Assembly (NCBI RefSeq): GCF_005886105.2
Contig: NZ_PNCO02000001.1
Coordinates: 865,001-929,000 of the forward strand
Direction of reading: 5' to 3'
DNA: 64,000 nucleotides
Source of the DNA: Pseudoalteromonas galatheae
GTDB taxonomy: Bacteria > Pseudomonadota > Gammaproteobacteria > Enterobacterales > Alteromonadaceae
Of this stretch, positions 18,515-27,067 are shown in pieces. A program made the position numbers and the translations under genes. The notes beneath the pieces are model-generated. The model saw only the letters and a program-made list of their open reading frames with translations, did not search any database and was not told the origin of the DNA. How positions within the stretch are numbered: the first letter of the stretch is position 1; each line of letters opens with the position of its first letter.

Positions 18515-19426
18515 ATGACAAGTTATCATAAATTACTGCCACCTGGCACATCACCGCTGGTTCGCACCGTTGCCGAGCTAGTCGAAGACTTACCGAGTAA
18601 GCTTGAGGTAACACCAACAATCCCAGAATATGTGGGCAAGCAATGGCACCCAGAGACCTGCCCTGAGGCTTTATTACCTTGGCTTGCATGGTCTTTATCA
18701 GTAGATGAGTGGGATGAAAGCTGGCCGGTAGATACCAAACGGGCATTTATCGCCAATTCGGTCAAAGTGCATAAGCACAAAGGCACGGTTGGCTCAGTAA
18801 AGCGAGCATTGGCAGCGCTGGGGGTAAGTGTTGAGTTTTTTGAATGGTTTCAAGAAATTGATGATATAGCACTGGCGCCTTATCAATCAAAGCAGCCGCA
18901 TACCTTTATGTTTATCGCGTGGGCGAATGAAATTCCGTATACCAGTGACGCTGTGATCTTAAGTCCGGAGCTTTACCAAGCTGTTAAAGATGTTACCGAT
19001 AGTACTAAACCAAAACGTGCCCATTTCGACTTTTTAGTCGGTGCCAAAATGAGCCTAAAACTGCAAACAGCCTCTATTGCCAGTGGCTTGCAAGTTGCGA
19101 GAAAGTCAGCGCAAACTGAGGCCGTAAAAGCACCCGCTGCCACCGTATCAGCGGCATTTGCATTGGCAAGCAATAAACAAATCGCAGCGACAGGCCGGTA
19201 TATGAAAAGCCAGCATGTGAATGCGTATTTACAAAGCTCTGCGCGAGTAGGGCTTCACTTAAATAATCGCCGTCATGTAGTAAGCCGAATTTATTTAACC
19301 AATGAGCAAAGACTGCCTGCCGCCAAGTTTGACTTTACGACGGAACTTGCGAGCACTTTGCACTTTAATAACCGTCGTTTTCAAGTGGCTAGATTCTACT
19401 GCCACACTTATACCAATTTGTCTTAA
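18515..19426 (+). CDS. tail protein I (gpI), paralogue 1, C-terminus altered by repeat insertion
   Basis: 303 aa, longer than P2 gpI (176). The N-terminal 200 residues are the gpI domain: WHPETCPEALLPWLAWSLSV, DEWDESWPVDTKRAFI and HKHKGTVGSVKRALAALG. A further 100 residues form an extension rich in Ala/Ser with repeated short motifs (LNNRRHVVSRIYL, FNNRRFQVARFYC). The last residues (HTYTNLS) and the stop codon are read from a MITE-like element that begins at 19408; the paralogue at 23739 ends at the corresponding FYCY. gpI joins gpJ to the fibre in the baseplate wedge. Confidence 0.9.
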   Translation: MTSYHKLLPPGTSPLVRTVAELVEDLPSKLEVTPTIPEYVGKQWHPETCPEALLPWLAWSLSVDEWDESWPVDTKRAFIANSVKVHKHKGTVGSVKRALAALGVSVEFFEWFQEIDDIALAPYQSKQPHTFMFIAWANEIPYTSDAVILSPELYQAVKDVTDSTKPKRAHFDFLVGAKMSLKLQTASIASGLQVARKSAQTEAVKAPAATVSAAFALASNKQIAATGRYMKSQHVNAYLQSSARVGLHLNNRRHVVSRIYLTNEQRLPAAKFDFTTELASTLHFNNRRFQVARFYCHTYTNLS

Positions 19427-19574
19427 TATTTGCTCAATTTGAAGGAGTAAATCTGATGCTAACGGCGTTAAAAATTTCTCATTTAGAACAACTAAATAGC
19501 AAAATTTTCGTCTGGTTATCGACAAGATTTTCTCGCCTCAAAATAGCTCACTTAATTAAGCAAATTGGTATTAA
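19408..19574. repeat. MITE-like element, copy 2 (about 167 bp)
   Basis: Terminal inverted repeats TTATACCAATTT and AAATTGGTATTAA. The interior is the reverse complement of the element at 3322-3538 but lacks that copy's extra 50 bases. It has inserted at the 3' end of the first gpI gene, supplying its stop codon. No coding capacity. Confidence 0.75.
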
Positions 19575-19779
19575 TCATCGCAGCAATTTAGCCTACAACC
19601 GCTATTGGAATAGCGAATAAACACTTCAATTGATGTCATCAGCGTTTACCCAGCGGTAGTACCTATTGGTATAAAACCCATTGCTGTCATTTCATATCAA
19701 TGTGCTTAATAAACCAACTTATTAAATGAGTTGTGTATTGATGCGGGTTGATATCACTCAACAAAAGGAGACAGGTGCT
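19575..19779. other. short intergenic tract after the MITE-like element
   Basis: No gene seen. It contains another isolated TATTGGTATAA at about 19670, similar to the MITE tip. A ribosome-binding site (AAAAGGAG) lies at 19762-19769 before the GTG at 19780. A promoter for the first fibre block could lie here, but none is clear. Confidence 0.4.
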
Positions 19780-20325
19780 GTGAGCACGATTTTACGGCCG
19801 ACCATCACCACCGCGGGTTTGGAAGCAGTATTTAACGCCCAAAAAAATGGCTTTCAAGCGAAGATCAGCAAGGTAGGGCTTGGTACTGGCAATTATACGC
19901 CAGATCAAGGCCGCCGCCAGCTACAACAAGAAGTCCACCGCATTATGGTGGCAAGTGGCGAAGATAAGGGGAATGCCCAAATCCATATGAGTGTGATTGA
20001 TGATACCGATCACAACTTTTGGGTCAATGAAGTGGGCTTTTATATCGAAAGCGAAGCAAATGGCCAAACACAAGAGGTGCTATTTGCGGTGTATTCTTCA
20101 CCAGATAGACCTATTGCTTATAAATCGGCGGAAGTCGATTTACTTCTTGCTTTTGATTTGGTGCTAACGGGCGTGCCTGCCGACGCCGTTACCATCGTCG
20201 ATAACGGCGTTAATCTAAATATTCTTATCGCCCCTGAACTTGCCAAGCTAGGCGCTGCGCAAATTAACAATATGACTCGTCATCTTAAACAGAAGTTTGA
20301 GTTGATGGACAAAGGAATTTTATAG
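19780..20325 (+). CDS. fibre connector / tail-collar protein (DUF3751-like), module 1
   Basis: 181 aa from the GTG at 19780, preceded by AAAAGGAG; an ATG at 19726 would add a non-conserved N-terminus. Shared motifs with the connectors of the other three modules: TTAGLEAVFNAQKNGFQAKI, YTPDQGRRQLQQEVHRI and FWVNEVGFYIESE. This is the N-terminal region of P2 gpH-type fibres, here a separate protein that probably docks on gpI and carries the receptor-binding fibre encoded next. The C-terminal helix (INNMTRHLKQKFELMDKGIL) likely trimerises. Confidence 0.85.
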   Translation: MSTILRPTITTAGLEAVFNAQKNGFQAKISKVGLGTGNYTPDQGRRQLQQEVHRIMVASGEDKGNAQIHMSVIDDTDHNFWVNEVGFYIESEANGQTQEVLFAVYSSPDRPIAYKSAEVDLLLAFDLVLTGVPADAVTIVDNGVNLNILIAPELAKLGAAQINNMTRHLKQKFELMDKGIL

Positions 20326-20334
20326 GAGCAACTC

Positions 20335-21111
20335 ATGGCATTAGAACAAGATATTGCTAATCTCATTCAGTCTACGGATGCTTTAACGGCGGTGGTGGAT
20401 AACAAGGCGCAGCAGCTCGATAACCAAATGGCTGCCTTTGACACGCGTATTGCGAAAAAAGAGCAAGATGTCGACAAATTTATTCAAGAGGCGATGCCAG
20501 AAACACGCTATGTTCAGGATATTTTTATCGGTGGTTCAAAGGATTATTTTTATCCGGTGTGGTGGACTATGCCCGGTAATGCTGCGGGAGTGAGTAAGTT
20601 AACGATTGCTCGTCAGTATTCTTGGAATAGTGACACACAACCCTTAAACACCACAAGCCCTCACCAAGCGGCACTTTTACTTGAATTGGAAGGGAATGCA
20701 ACGGCTTGGCACGGTGATTCAAATTTTCTACACGTTAAACGCTTTCATGAGCGTTATAACCCAACCGTAAGCCATGCCAGTTTTTCTATGTACTGCAAAC
20801 GCGAAAAAGCGGATTCAAGTTTAGATCTATATGGGGGCGGTGAAGAAGGTGCCTTTGGTGCATTCTGTGCTACTCATAGCGGGGTTTATTTAAGAGGTGG
20901 CGGTCTGAAATATCGAATTATTAAAAACTGGAAAGGCGACGTATGGTTCCATGACGGTAGCGATCAAGAAAGACGGAATCTATATGCAAGAAGCTGGGAT
21001 AATTGGACAGTTCGTTGGTACGCAGAGCCAATTCCATTTGCCGAGCGCTTAGCCCCAACACTAAGCTCTATTCCATACGCAAACCATCCATATACACCAC
21101 CAACAGCTTAA
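20335..21111 (+). CDS. tail fibre receptor-binding protein 1A
   Basis: 258 aa. The N-terminus (MALEQDIANLIQSTDALTAV) starts a coiled coil to about residue 60. It is nearly the same as that of the fibre at 21564, but the C-terminal 190 residues are unrelated. The C-terminal part is rich in Trp, Tyr and Gly (YGGGEEGAFGAFCATHSGVY), as in beta-structured fibre tips. It is likely a trimeric fibre that sets target specificity. The start is 9 bases after the connector. The target is unknown. Confidence 0.8.
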   Translation: MALEQDIANLIQSTDALTAVVDNKAQQLDNQMAAFDTRIAKKEQDVDKFIQEAMPETRYVQDIFIGGSKDYFYPVWWTMPGNAAGVSKLTIARQYSWNSDTQPLNTTSPHQAALLLELEGNATAWHGDSNFLHVKRFHERYNPTVSHASFSMYCKREKADSSLDLYGGGEEGAFGAFCATHSGVYLRGGGLKYRIIKNWKGDVWFHDGSDQERRNLYARSWDNWTVRWYAEPIPFAERLAPTLSSIPYANHPYTPPTA

Positions 21112-21121
21112 AGGAGTCACA

Positions 21122-21436
21122 ATGGAAATTAAAACCTTAAAAATCGGTGATGATGAACTGATTAATGTACCAGCAGATGAAAAAACATTGGCAGATTTGG
21201 GAGTCGCCAGTGCTGATATTCCAGGCATTCTAGCTGAGGCAAAGCATGCTCAGCTTGCAGCGCAATGTATGCATGCTAGAAGTTTTGCTTACCAGTGCGA
21301 GTCAGATGGTCTTGCCTTCGATTACTTAGCGGCAATGGCCGAATTTGGTGAAGCGAGTGAAGCCGCACAAGCGGCAAAAACTGCGTGGCTGCAAGCGCGA
21401 AGCACCATTAAAAACCGCTATCCAAAACCGCAATAA
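21122..21436 (+). CDS. fibre assembly protein / chaperone 1A
   Basis: 104 aa, a small acidic helical protein directly after the fibre gene. The C-terminal half (SDGLAFDYLAAMAEFGEASE then AAQAAKTAWLQARSTIKNRY) matches the protein at 22448 (FDYMAAVTEYGETSEKAVAAKQTWMNKRAEIK). That pairing with each fibre suggests a dedicated folding or assembly chaperone, as is common for tail fibres. The family is not named with certainty. Confidence 0.7.
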   Translation: MEIKTLKIGDDELINVPADEKTLADLGVASADIPGILAEAKHAQLAAQCMHARSFAYQCESDGLAFDYLAAMAEFGEASEAAQAAKTAWLQARSTIKNRYPKPQ

Positions 21437-21464
21437 CACCAATCTACAACGACTTTAGGCTATT

Positions 21465-21492
21465 AAGCCCACCATTCGGTGGGCTTTTTTTT
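21465..21492 (+). terminator. terminator between fibre sets 1A and 1B
   Basis: Stem AGCCCACC/GGTGGGCT with loop ATTC and eight T. Strong and intrinsic, so the 1B fibre needs read-through or its own promoter. Confidence 0.85.
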
Positions 21493-21563
21493 GCCTGATT
21501 TACCGCTGAGATAACACTCAGTATTCCTTTTATAAATTGTATTAACCATATGGAGAAAAAAAC

Positions 21564-22445
21564 ATGGCATTAGAACAAGATATTGCCAAATTGATTGAGG
21601 CGTCAAACGACCTCACCGCAACCGTCGATAATAAAATTCAAGATATTACGGCGAAATTAGATGCGAAAAGAGCAGAGGTCGATGCGCGCTTGCAAGCTAA
21701 AGAGCAGGCTGTGGACGCAAAAATTACGAGTTTCCAACGAGCTTTGCCTTTAGCACCTAATGCACTTTCTGATACTAAGCATTTCAATAATATTTGTGCC
21801 GATGTACCTAACGGCACGGCTGTTGATGTGATTGCGGCGCATGTCGCACCGTGGAGCAGTTTTTATCATCGTGGTACCGAGGGAACAGGAACAATCACTA
21901 AGTTATCACTAGCTCAGTTGGCGGAATTCGGTCTCACTCCAAATGAAGAGTTTCTAAGGCGAGGTTTGGGAGCGAAAGATTCCGATGGTGACAACTATTA
22001 TGGAAGCGATTATAGAGTCCTTCTGCTGGATGTTGTTGTGAATAAAGGACGAGATGATAACCCCGCTGAAGGTAATCTATTTGTACTGAATCAGGGATGT
22101 GAAAGATATATTGGTTGGGGTAAGGGGGAGTTTTTAACACAAGCAAGTTGCTGGATTAATGTGTTGGAACAAACCGGTACATTACGATTCTACCCATCCC
22201 AAAATCGCTCAGCATCAATTTCTGTTGATAGCTCAGATGCAGGTAAAGGTTGGCAATACAAGTCGAATAGAAGAACAGGCTGGGGTGGATGTCATCAACA
22301 ATGCTTTGTAGGACTCGGTAGTATGAAGGTGGCCATTGCGTTGCCTTATGTTGGTACGGGCGATCATGGTGACAACATGATCTGGGCTGATAGTGTCGGC
22401 TACCCATACACTCACGTAGGTCCAACTTTAAGCGAAGGAGTATAA
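21564..22445 (+). CDS. tail fibre receptor-binding protein 1B
   Basis: 293 aa. It shares the docking N-terminus of fibre 1A (MALEQDIAKLIEASNDLTAT, coiled coil to about residue 55) but has a different body. The C-terminal two thirds are Gly/Tyr/Trp-rich (GWQYKSNRRTGWGGCHQQCF) and probably beta-structured. It reads as an alternative receptor-binding protein for the same module-1 connector. A strong terminator precedes it, which could limit its expression relative to 1A. The start follows TATGGAGAAAA. Confidence 0.78.
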   Translation: MALEQDIAKLIEASNDLTATVDNKIQDITAKLDAKRAEVDARLQAKEQAVDAKITSFQRALPLAPNALSDTKHFNNICADVPNGTAVDVIAAHVAPWSSFYHRGTEGTGTITKLSLAQLAEFGLTPNEEFLRRGLGAKDSDGDNYYGSDYRVLLLDVVVNKGRDDNPAEGNLFVLNQGCERYIGWGKGEFLTQASCWINVLEQTGTLRFYPSQNRSASISVDSSDAGKGWQYKSNRRTGWGGCHQQCFVGLGSMKVAIALPYVGTGDHGDNMIWADSVGYPYTHVGPTLSEGV

Positions 22446-22447
22446 AC

Positions 22448-22750
22448 ATGGCGATTTTAAAATTAAAAACAACAGGTAAAGCGATTGCTGGTGGTATTGT
22501 TGATGATGCACACGCGGCACATCTTGCAAAAGAAGCTGAAGTTGATTTCGCTTTATGTGAAATAGAATACAGCCCTAAAGAAATCAGCGAGTTAAGACGC
22601 AAACATTACAGCGCCAACACCGACTTCTTATTCTTTGACTATATGGCTGCGGTTACTGAATATGGTGAAACCTCAGAAAAAGCTGTGGCAGCAAAGCAGA
22701 CTTGGATGAATAAACGCGCCGAAATTAAGTCAACATTGCCAAACCTTTAA
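22448..22750 (+). CDS. fibre assembly protein / chaperone 1B
   Basis: 100 aa, starting 2 bases after fibre 1B. It is a helical, charged protein related to 21122-21436 through the FLFFDYMAAVTEYGETSEKA stretch and the following K-rich helix. Its N-terminus differs (LKLKTTGKAIAGGIVDDAHA). It probably assists folding of fibre 1B. A 10-bp hairpin without T run follows at 22761-22785. Confidence 0.7.
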   Translation: MAILKLKTTGKAIAGGIVDDAHAAHLAKEAEVDFALCEIEYSPKEISELRRKHYSANTDFLFFDYMAAVTEYGETSEKAVAAKQTWMNKRAEIKSTLPNL

Positions 22751-22760
22751 ACATCAAATT

Positions 22761-22785
22761 ACACGGCTCCTGAAGGGAGTCGTGT
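22761..22785 (+). other. hairpin between modules 1 and 2
   Basis: ACACGGCTCC-TGAA-GGGAGTCGTGT, a stable stem with a GNRA-like UGAA loop but no U tract. It may limit read-through or protect the mRNA end. Confidence 0.4.
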
Positions 22786-22801
22786 TACAACAGGCCCCAT
22801 T

Positions 22802-23758
22802 ATGTCTTTAACTAACTTCAGTGCGGTCAGTCTTAGTCAATTACCCGCATCCGATTTACTTGAACCCGTTGAATTTAAATCGCTTTATAACGAACTAAAG
22901 CAAGCCGTAGAACACGCCTGCCCAGAACTTTCTGAGCTGCTACCTAGCGACCCCATCGTCAAGCTGATGGAAGTCTTTGCTTATCGAGAGCTGTTATTAC
23001 GTCAACAGATTAATGAAGGCGCGCAGCAGGTATTGCTGGCAAAAGCCACGAGCAGTGAACTCGATTATTTGGGGAATCGTTTTGCGGTGATACGAGAAGC
23101 TGGGGAGAGTGACGAGCGCTTTCGAGCGCGTATTCAATTGGCACTAGAAGGGTTTAGTACGGCAGGGCCAATTGGTGCTTATTGTTTTCACACGCTTAAA
23201 GCCTTACCTCAAGTTAAGGATGTTTTTGTTGAGTCTCCCGAATTTGAGCAGCTTCAGGTCGAGCCACCATTATCAGACTTAGTACCAGAGCATACGAAAT
23301 TGCTGCATTGTAGCCATGCCGCTAGGCTTCTAGATGCCGCACCGGGGGATGTTGCGATAACGGTGCTGACAGATAGAGGCAATGGCATACCAAATCACGA
23401 CGAAATCACTGCAATTACAGAGCATTTGTTTCAAGAAGACATTAGGCCTTTGACGGATAGACCACGAGTGCTCTCAGCTGAGGTAAAAGAATTTACCCTC
23501 CGCGCCACGCTTTATTTATATCCAGGCCCCGATGAAGAAAACGTGAAATCTACGGTAGAGCAAAGCGTGCAGCAATGGTTAAAAACACATCATAAACTCA
23601 ATCATGATATTCGTTTATCTGGGCTTTACAGTGCGCTACACCAAGCAGGTGTGCAACGTGTTGAGCTTCTCTCACCTACCGCCGACATTATCAATACCCC
23701 TTGGCAGGCTGCGTTTTGTACACAAGTGGAGATAAACATTGCAGGAAGAGATATTTAA
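22802..23758 (+). CDS. baseplate protein gpJ, paralogue 2
   Basis: 318 aa. It has the gpJ core: DPIVKLMEVFAYRELLLRQQ, SSELDYLGNRFAVIREAGES and DERFRARIQLALEG. Compared with paralogue 1 it has an insertion of about 35 residues after KDVFVESPEF (LQVEPPLSDLVPEHTKLLHC region), which accounts for its greater length. It starts the second module. Its 3' end overlaps the gpI gene by 20 bases, indicating translational coupling. Confidence 0.93.
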   Translation: MSLTNFSAVSLSQLPASDLLEPVEFKSLYNELKQAVEHACPELSELLPSDPIVKLMEVFAYRELLLRQQINEGAQQVLLAKATSSELDYLGNRFAVIREAGESDERFRARIQLALEGFSTAGPIGAYCFHTLKALPQVKDVFVESPEFEQLQVEPPLSDLVPEHTKLLHCSHAARLLDAAPGDVAITVLTDRGNGIPNHDEITAITEHLFQEDIRPLTDRPRVLSAEVKEFTLRATLYLYPGPDEENVKSTVEQSVQQWLKTHHKLNHDIRLSGLYSALHQAGVQRVELLSPTADIINTPWQAAFCTQVEINIAGRDI

Positions 23759-24485
23759 TACACTATTACCGCACTCAAGCACTAAGCTTGAGCATGCGTT
23801 GGCAAAGGCGCTAAGTAAAGTTTCTGCGACTCCTGTTCCACTTGGTAGTCTTTGGGATCCCTGGCGATGTCCCGAGCATTTTTTACCTTGGCTTGCGGAT
23901 GCACTCAGCGTGGACTTTTGGGATAGCGCTTGGCCAATTGAAGTGAAGCGCAAGATTATAGCGAATAGCGTGCCCGATCATCGAATAAAAGGGACGGTTA
24001 CTGCAATAAAAAGCGCGCTCTCCACTCTAGCTGCAAAAGTTGAGCTTAAAGAGTGGTGGCAACAAGAAAATCCTCACGCGTTTACGCCGCATTCTGCACA
24101 GATCATTGCGTTGGCCGCTCAGAACCTAGATCCAGCAGGTAGCACGCTACTGACTCCTAAGCTGCAAGCACAACTTTGGCAAGCTGTGGTGATGACAAAA
24201 CCATGTCGCAGCCAAATTAGTTTGCGTGTAGGTGTACAGCAAAGTACAGGCTTATCGCTCAATACCGTCAGTCAGTCTGCGAGTCTCCAGCGAACGTGGA
24301 TGCCTCAACACACAGATAATGTTGCAAATGTAAGCCTGTTGTATCTTGCTGGTACTTCTGTCTTGCAAGGGGTGGGCAAAATATCCGGTGAAGTGCGCTC
24401 TGATCTAAAAAGTGCTTCTAGCCTTTATGTTCACGCAGCGCCCTTTGCTATCCAAATCCAGCGACAGTCGTTTTATTGCTACTAA
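23739..24485 (+). CDS. tail protein I (gpI), paralogue 2
   Basis: 248 aa, read from a TTG at 23739 (GGAG seven bases before it). gpI core: WDPWRCPEHFLPWLADALSV, DFWDSAWPIEVKRKIIANSV and HRIKGTVTAIKSALSTL, then an EWWQQ motif shared with paralogue 4. The C-terminal 80 residues are a divergent extension ending in SFYCY, which shows where paralogue 1 would have ended before its repeat insertion. It links gpJ-2 to the module-2 fibre. Confidence 0.9.
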   Translation: MQEEIFNTLLPHSSTKLEHALAKALSKVSATPVPLGSLWDPWRCPEHFLPWLADALSVDFWDSAWPIEVKRKIIANSVPDHRIKGTVTAIKSALSTLAAKVELKEWWQQENPHAFTPHSAQIIALAAQNLDPAGSTLLTPKLQAQLWQAVVMTKPCRSQISLRVGVQQSTGLSLNTVSQSASLQRTWMPQHTDNVANVSLLYLAGTSVLQGVGKISGEVRSDLKSASSLYVHAAPFAIQIQRQSFYCY

Positions 24486-24547
24486 TACCTAAACAAAGCT
24501 GCTGCAAAAACAAACTTGAAGATTAACAGACTCTAAAGGAATGACTC

Positions 24548-25084
24548 ATGGAACAATTTACGCCGCTTATTACGCAGGCGGGATTAAACGCGGCCGTTAA
24601 TGCCAAAGCTAATGGTTTTACCATTGATATTAGCGCGATTGCGGTAGGCACTTCTGGCTATACGCCGTCTCGTAGCCAAACCAGGCTGCGAGGCGAAAAA
24701 AATCGAGTGGCGATTGCCGGCGGGCAAGTTGTTGGTGACGGGCAATTTCATATTACCGGACATTTTATTGACGATGCTGAGTACGCGGTGCGCGAAGTGG
24801 GTTTTTATCTTGCCGATGGCACTTTGTTTGCCGTTTGGTCTCACCCGCAAAATGTACTTTTTTATCAAACACCCATTGCACAAATCGTACAAGGGTTTGA
24901 TCTGCTGTTAAGTGCTGCACCGGTAGACGCTATCACGATTAATACCACAGGCGATTTAACGCTTTTCTATGCCGCTGAATTTCTCGACATGCTGGTGGCA
25001 CAAACCCAACAACTGAGTGCGCAAATTCAAGCGAATCACCGACAGATTCAATTCAACAACAGACTACTACAGCTAGGAGTGTAA
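24548..25084 (+). CDS. fibre connector / tail-collar protein (DUF3751-like), module 2
   Basis: 178 aa, start after AAAGGAATGACTC. Same layout as the module-1 connector: ITQAGLNAAVNAKANGFTID, GTSGYTPSRSQTRLRGEKNR and YAVREVGFYLADGTLFAVWS. The C-terminal helix (QTQQLSAQIQANHRQIQFNN) is a likely trimerisation coiled coil. Stop and next start are one base apart, so it is coupled to the fibre gene. Confidence 0.87.
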   Translation: MEQFTPLITQAGLNAAVNAKANGFTIDISAIAVGTSGYTPSRSQTRLRGEKNRVAIAGGQVVGDGQFHITGHFIDDAEYAVREVGFYLADGTLFAVWSHPQNVLFYQTPIAQIVQGFDLLLSAAPVDAITINTTGDLTLFYAAEFLDMLVAQTQQLSAQIQANHRQIQFNNRLLQLGV

Positions 25085-25085
25085 T

Positions 25086-25844
25086 ATGGCGGATTATCAG
25101 CCAATGACATTAGAGCAGCGCATCGCCGCACTGCAAGCCGAGAACGGCAGATTAATCGATTCAAATAATGCCCTCACACAAACCGTGATCGGCAAAATGG
25201 GAGAAATTAATCATGCGCTGAGTGATGCACAGCAAGATATTAGCGAAGCGGTTGTTTTGGCAGGAGCAAAAACAGATCAAGCGATCCTTAATTTTGCAGA
25301 TAGCCACTCTGATTTGCGAATTAATTATTATGATAGGGCAGATCATTCTAAGAGCTCGTTAAATATAGAAGCTGAACCTGAAGCTCCACATATTTCAAAA
25401 TGGGTAAAAGTACCTATCGCTACGCAGGGTTACTACACTTATCCAGCTCCTCAGGCGCTGACCAAAATACATCTGACTCGTAGTTATAGCTATGCACCTG
25501 GTCACAGTGAAGAAGATCAATATAGTCATGATTGGTCTAGAAGCTTTCCTCAATTTGTATTAGCGAATTATGAAGCAACAAGTGATCAGATTAACGCTGA
25601 GGTTGAGCGTTTAGGCCTTCAGCCAAAAATTACTGGTGGATGGAATGCATGTGCAACCACCCAGACTATTGACACAATTAAGCTTCATGGTCTGCACCCT
25701 TATTCAATGCTATTTGTTCGCTTTGTTAATATGCTCCCATCGCCCGTTGGCAGTGACAAAACACCACAAAATATCGTTGAATTTGGTGGTAACGCCACTT
25801 TTGCTGTTGACCGTGTTATTAACTATCCAAGAATCGAGGTGTAA
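25086..25844 (+). CDS. tail fibre receptor-binding protein 2
   Basis: 252 aa. N-terminal coiled coil to about residue 80 (LEQRIAALQAENGRLIDSNN) with the same LEQ-I-ALT-V pattern as fibres 1A and 1B. The remainder is rich in Tyr, Ser and Pro and has no recognised domain; it probably forms the receptor-binding tip. It occupies the same position in module 2 as the other fibres, directly before a small downstream gene. Confidence 0.76.
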   Translation: MADYQPMTLEQRIAALQAENGRLIDSNNALTQTVIGKMGEINHALSDAQQDISEAVVLAGAKTDQAILNFADSHSDLRINYYDRADHSKSSLNIEAEPEAPHISKWVKVPIATQGYYTYPAPQALTKIHLTRSYSYAPGHSEEDQYSHDWSRSFPQFVLANYEATSDQINAEVERLGLQPKITGGWNACATTQTIDTIKLHGLHPYSMLFVRFVNMLPSPVGSDKTPQNIVEFGGNATFAVDRVINYPRIEV

Positions 25845-25846
25845 TT

Positions 25847-26215
25847 ATGCAAGAACAAATTCCTTCACAACAAGATCATTTAGCTTTACTCGCGTATCTA
25901 GACAAGCAAGTAAAGCGCGGGCAAATAAGCCGAGAAGTGGCGGATGTAGAATCTATTATTGGTACTACTGCAGATACAGGTCACCTGGTATTAGTTGAGT
26001 TTATTAAGCTGCTTGATGGTCTCAGCAAAGCAACAACACTTGCCGAGATGCGTGCAGCGGCATCACAGAGGCGTGACAGCTTAGGTACATTAACCACAAA
26101 AGTGCTGAATAATGAGATTCAGTTTCCCTACCAAGGTAAAGGCGCTGAAAGTGTTTACCAAGAAATTGAATCTCGCGCCACTGGTGTTGCAAGCATTTTA
26201 ACTTCCTCAGAATAA
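25847..26215 (+). CDS. small protein after fibre 2, assembly-protein candidate
   Basis: 122 aa, 2 bases after fibre 2. It does not resemble the 100-104-aa chaperones of module 1. It is helical and charged (DHLALLAYLDKQVKRGQISR and VLVEFIKLLDGLSKATTLAE). By position it should help assemble fibre 2, but it could be a structural subunit. Function not established. Confidence 0.6.
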   Translation: MQEQIPSQQDHLALLAYLDKQVKRGQISREVADVESIIGTTADTGHLVLVEFIKLLDGLSKATTLAEMRAAASQRRDSLGTLTTKVLNNEIQFPYQGKGAESVYQEIESRATGVASILTSSE

Positions 26216-26223
26216 GGCGCTCC

Positions 26224-27066
26224 ATGGCAAATCAATCAATTGATCTTTCCACTTTGCCAGCGCCAAACATCCTTGAACCACTTGATTTCGAAAGCCTGTT
26301 CCAAGCACGTAAACAACGTTTTATTGAACTTGCACCTGAATATGCCGAAGCGCTAGCGCTTGAAAGCTCGCCGCTTGCGATTTGTTTGCAAGTTGAAAGC
26401 TATCGCGAGCTGTTATTACGACAGCGCGTCAATGAAGCCGCGGCGGCTAATTTGTTAGCTACCAGCCAAGGCGCTGATCTTGAGCATCTTGGCGCTTTTT
26501 ATGGGGTGGCTCGGTTGCCCGATGAGCATGACGAAACCCTACGAATGCGTATTCGCAACAGCACCATAGCCTCTAGTACGGCAGGTAGTGCGGCGCATTA
26601 TCGTCATCAAGCCATTGAAGCTGCACCGGGATTAATCAAGGATGTGTCGGTGCAAAGCCCAGGGGATGGGCTGGTGGTGGTAACGGTACTTGCAAAGTTT
26701 GACACTGATGCAGAACAGGTTTTAGCACAAGTGAAAGAGCGGCTATTTGACGACTCAGTGAAAATGCTAACGGACACGTTAGAGGTCAAGCTTGCACAGC
26801 CCATTTGGGTAGATGTTGAAGCTGAGCTTTATCTCAATACTCATGCTTCTGAACTTATTATCAATAAGCTGGAGCAAACGTTGCAAGACAACTGGCTCAA
26901 TATCACGACACTTGGTTGGGACTTAACGCCAAGCTGGCTGCATGCACAATTACATAGTACGGGAATTAGGCATATCGAACTGCTTGCTCCAACACAGTTA
27001 ATTGATGTGGCGGCCCATCAGTACGTTATGCCCAAGTCAATCTCGCTGACATTAAAGCGAGGCTAA
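26224..27066 (+). CDS. baseplate protein gpJ, paralogue 3
   Basis: 280 aa. gpJ core: ESYRELLLRQRVNEAAAANL, GADLEHLGAFYGVARLPDEH and DETLRMRIRNSTI, then GSAAHYRHQAIEAAPGLIKD. The DP-hK-ME segment of paralogues 1 and 2 is replaced by ESSPLAICLQVES, so this copy is more divergent. The C-terminal half again has the SVKMLTDTLEVKLAQP motif. It starts module 3 and is followed 1 base later by gpI-3. Confidence 0.92.
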   Translation: MANQSIDLSTLPAPNILEPLDFESLFQARKQRFIELAPEYAEALALESSPLAICLQVESYRELLLRQRVNEAAAANLLATSQGADLEHLGAFYGVARLPDEHDETLRMRIRNSTIASSTAGSAAHYRHQAIEAAPGLIKDVSVQSPGDGLVVVTVLAKFDTDAEQVLAQVKERLFDDSVKMLTDTLEVKLAQPIWVDVEAELYLNTHASELIINKLEQTLQDNWLNITTLGWDLTPSWLHAQLHSTGIRHIELLAPTQLIDVAAHQYVMPKSISLTLKRG

Positions 27067-27067
27067 G

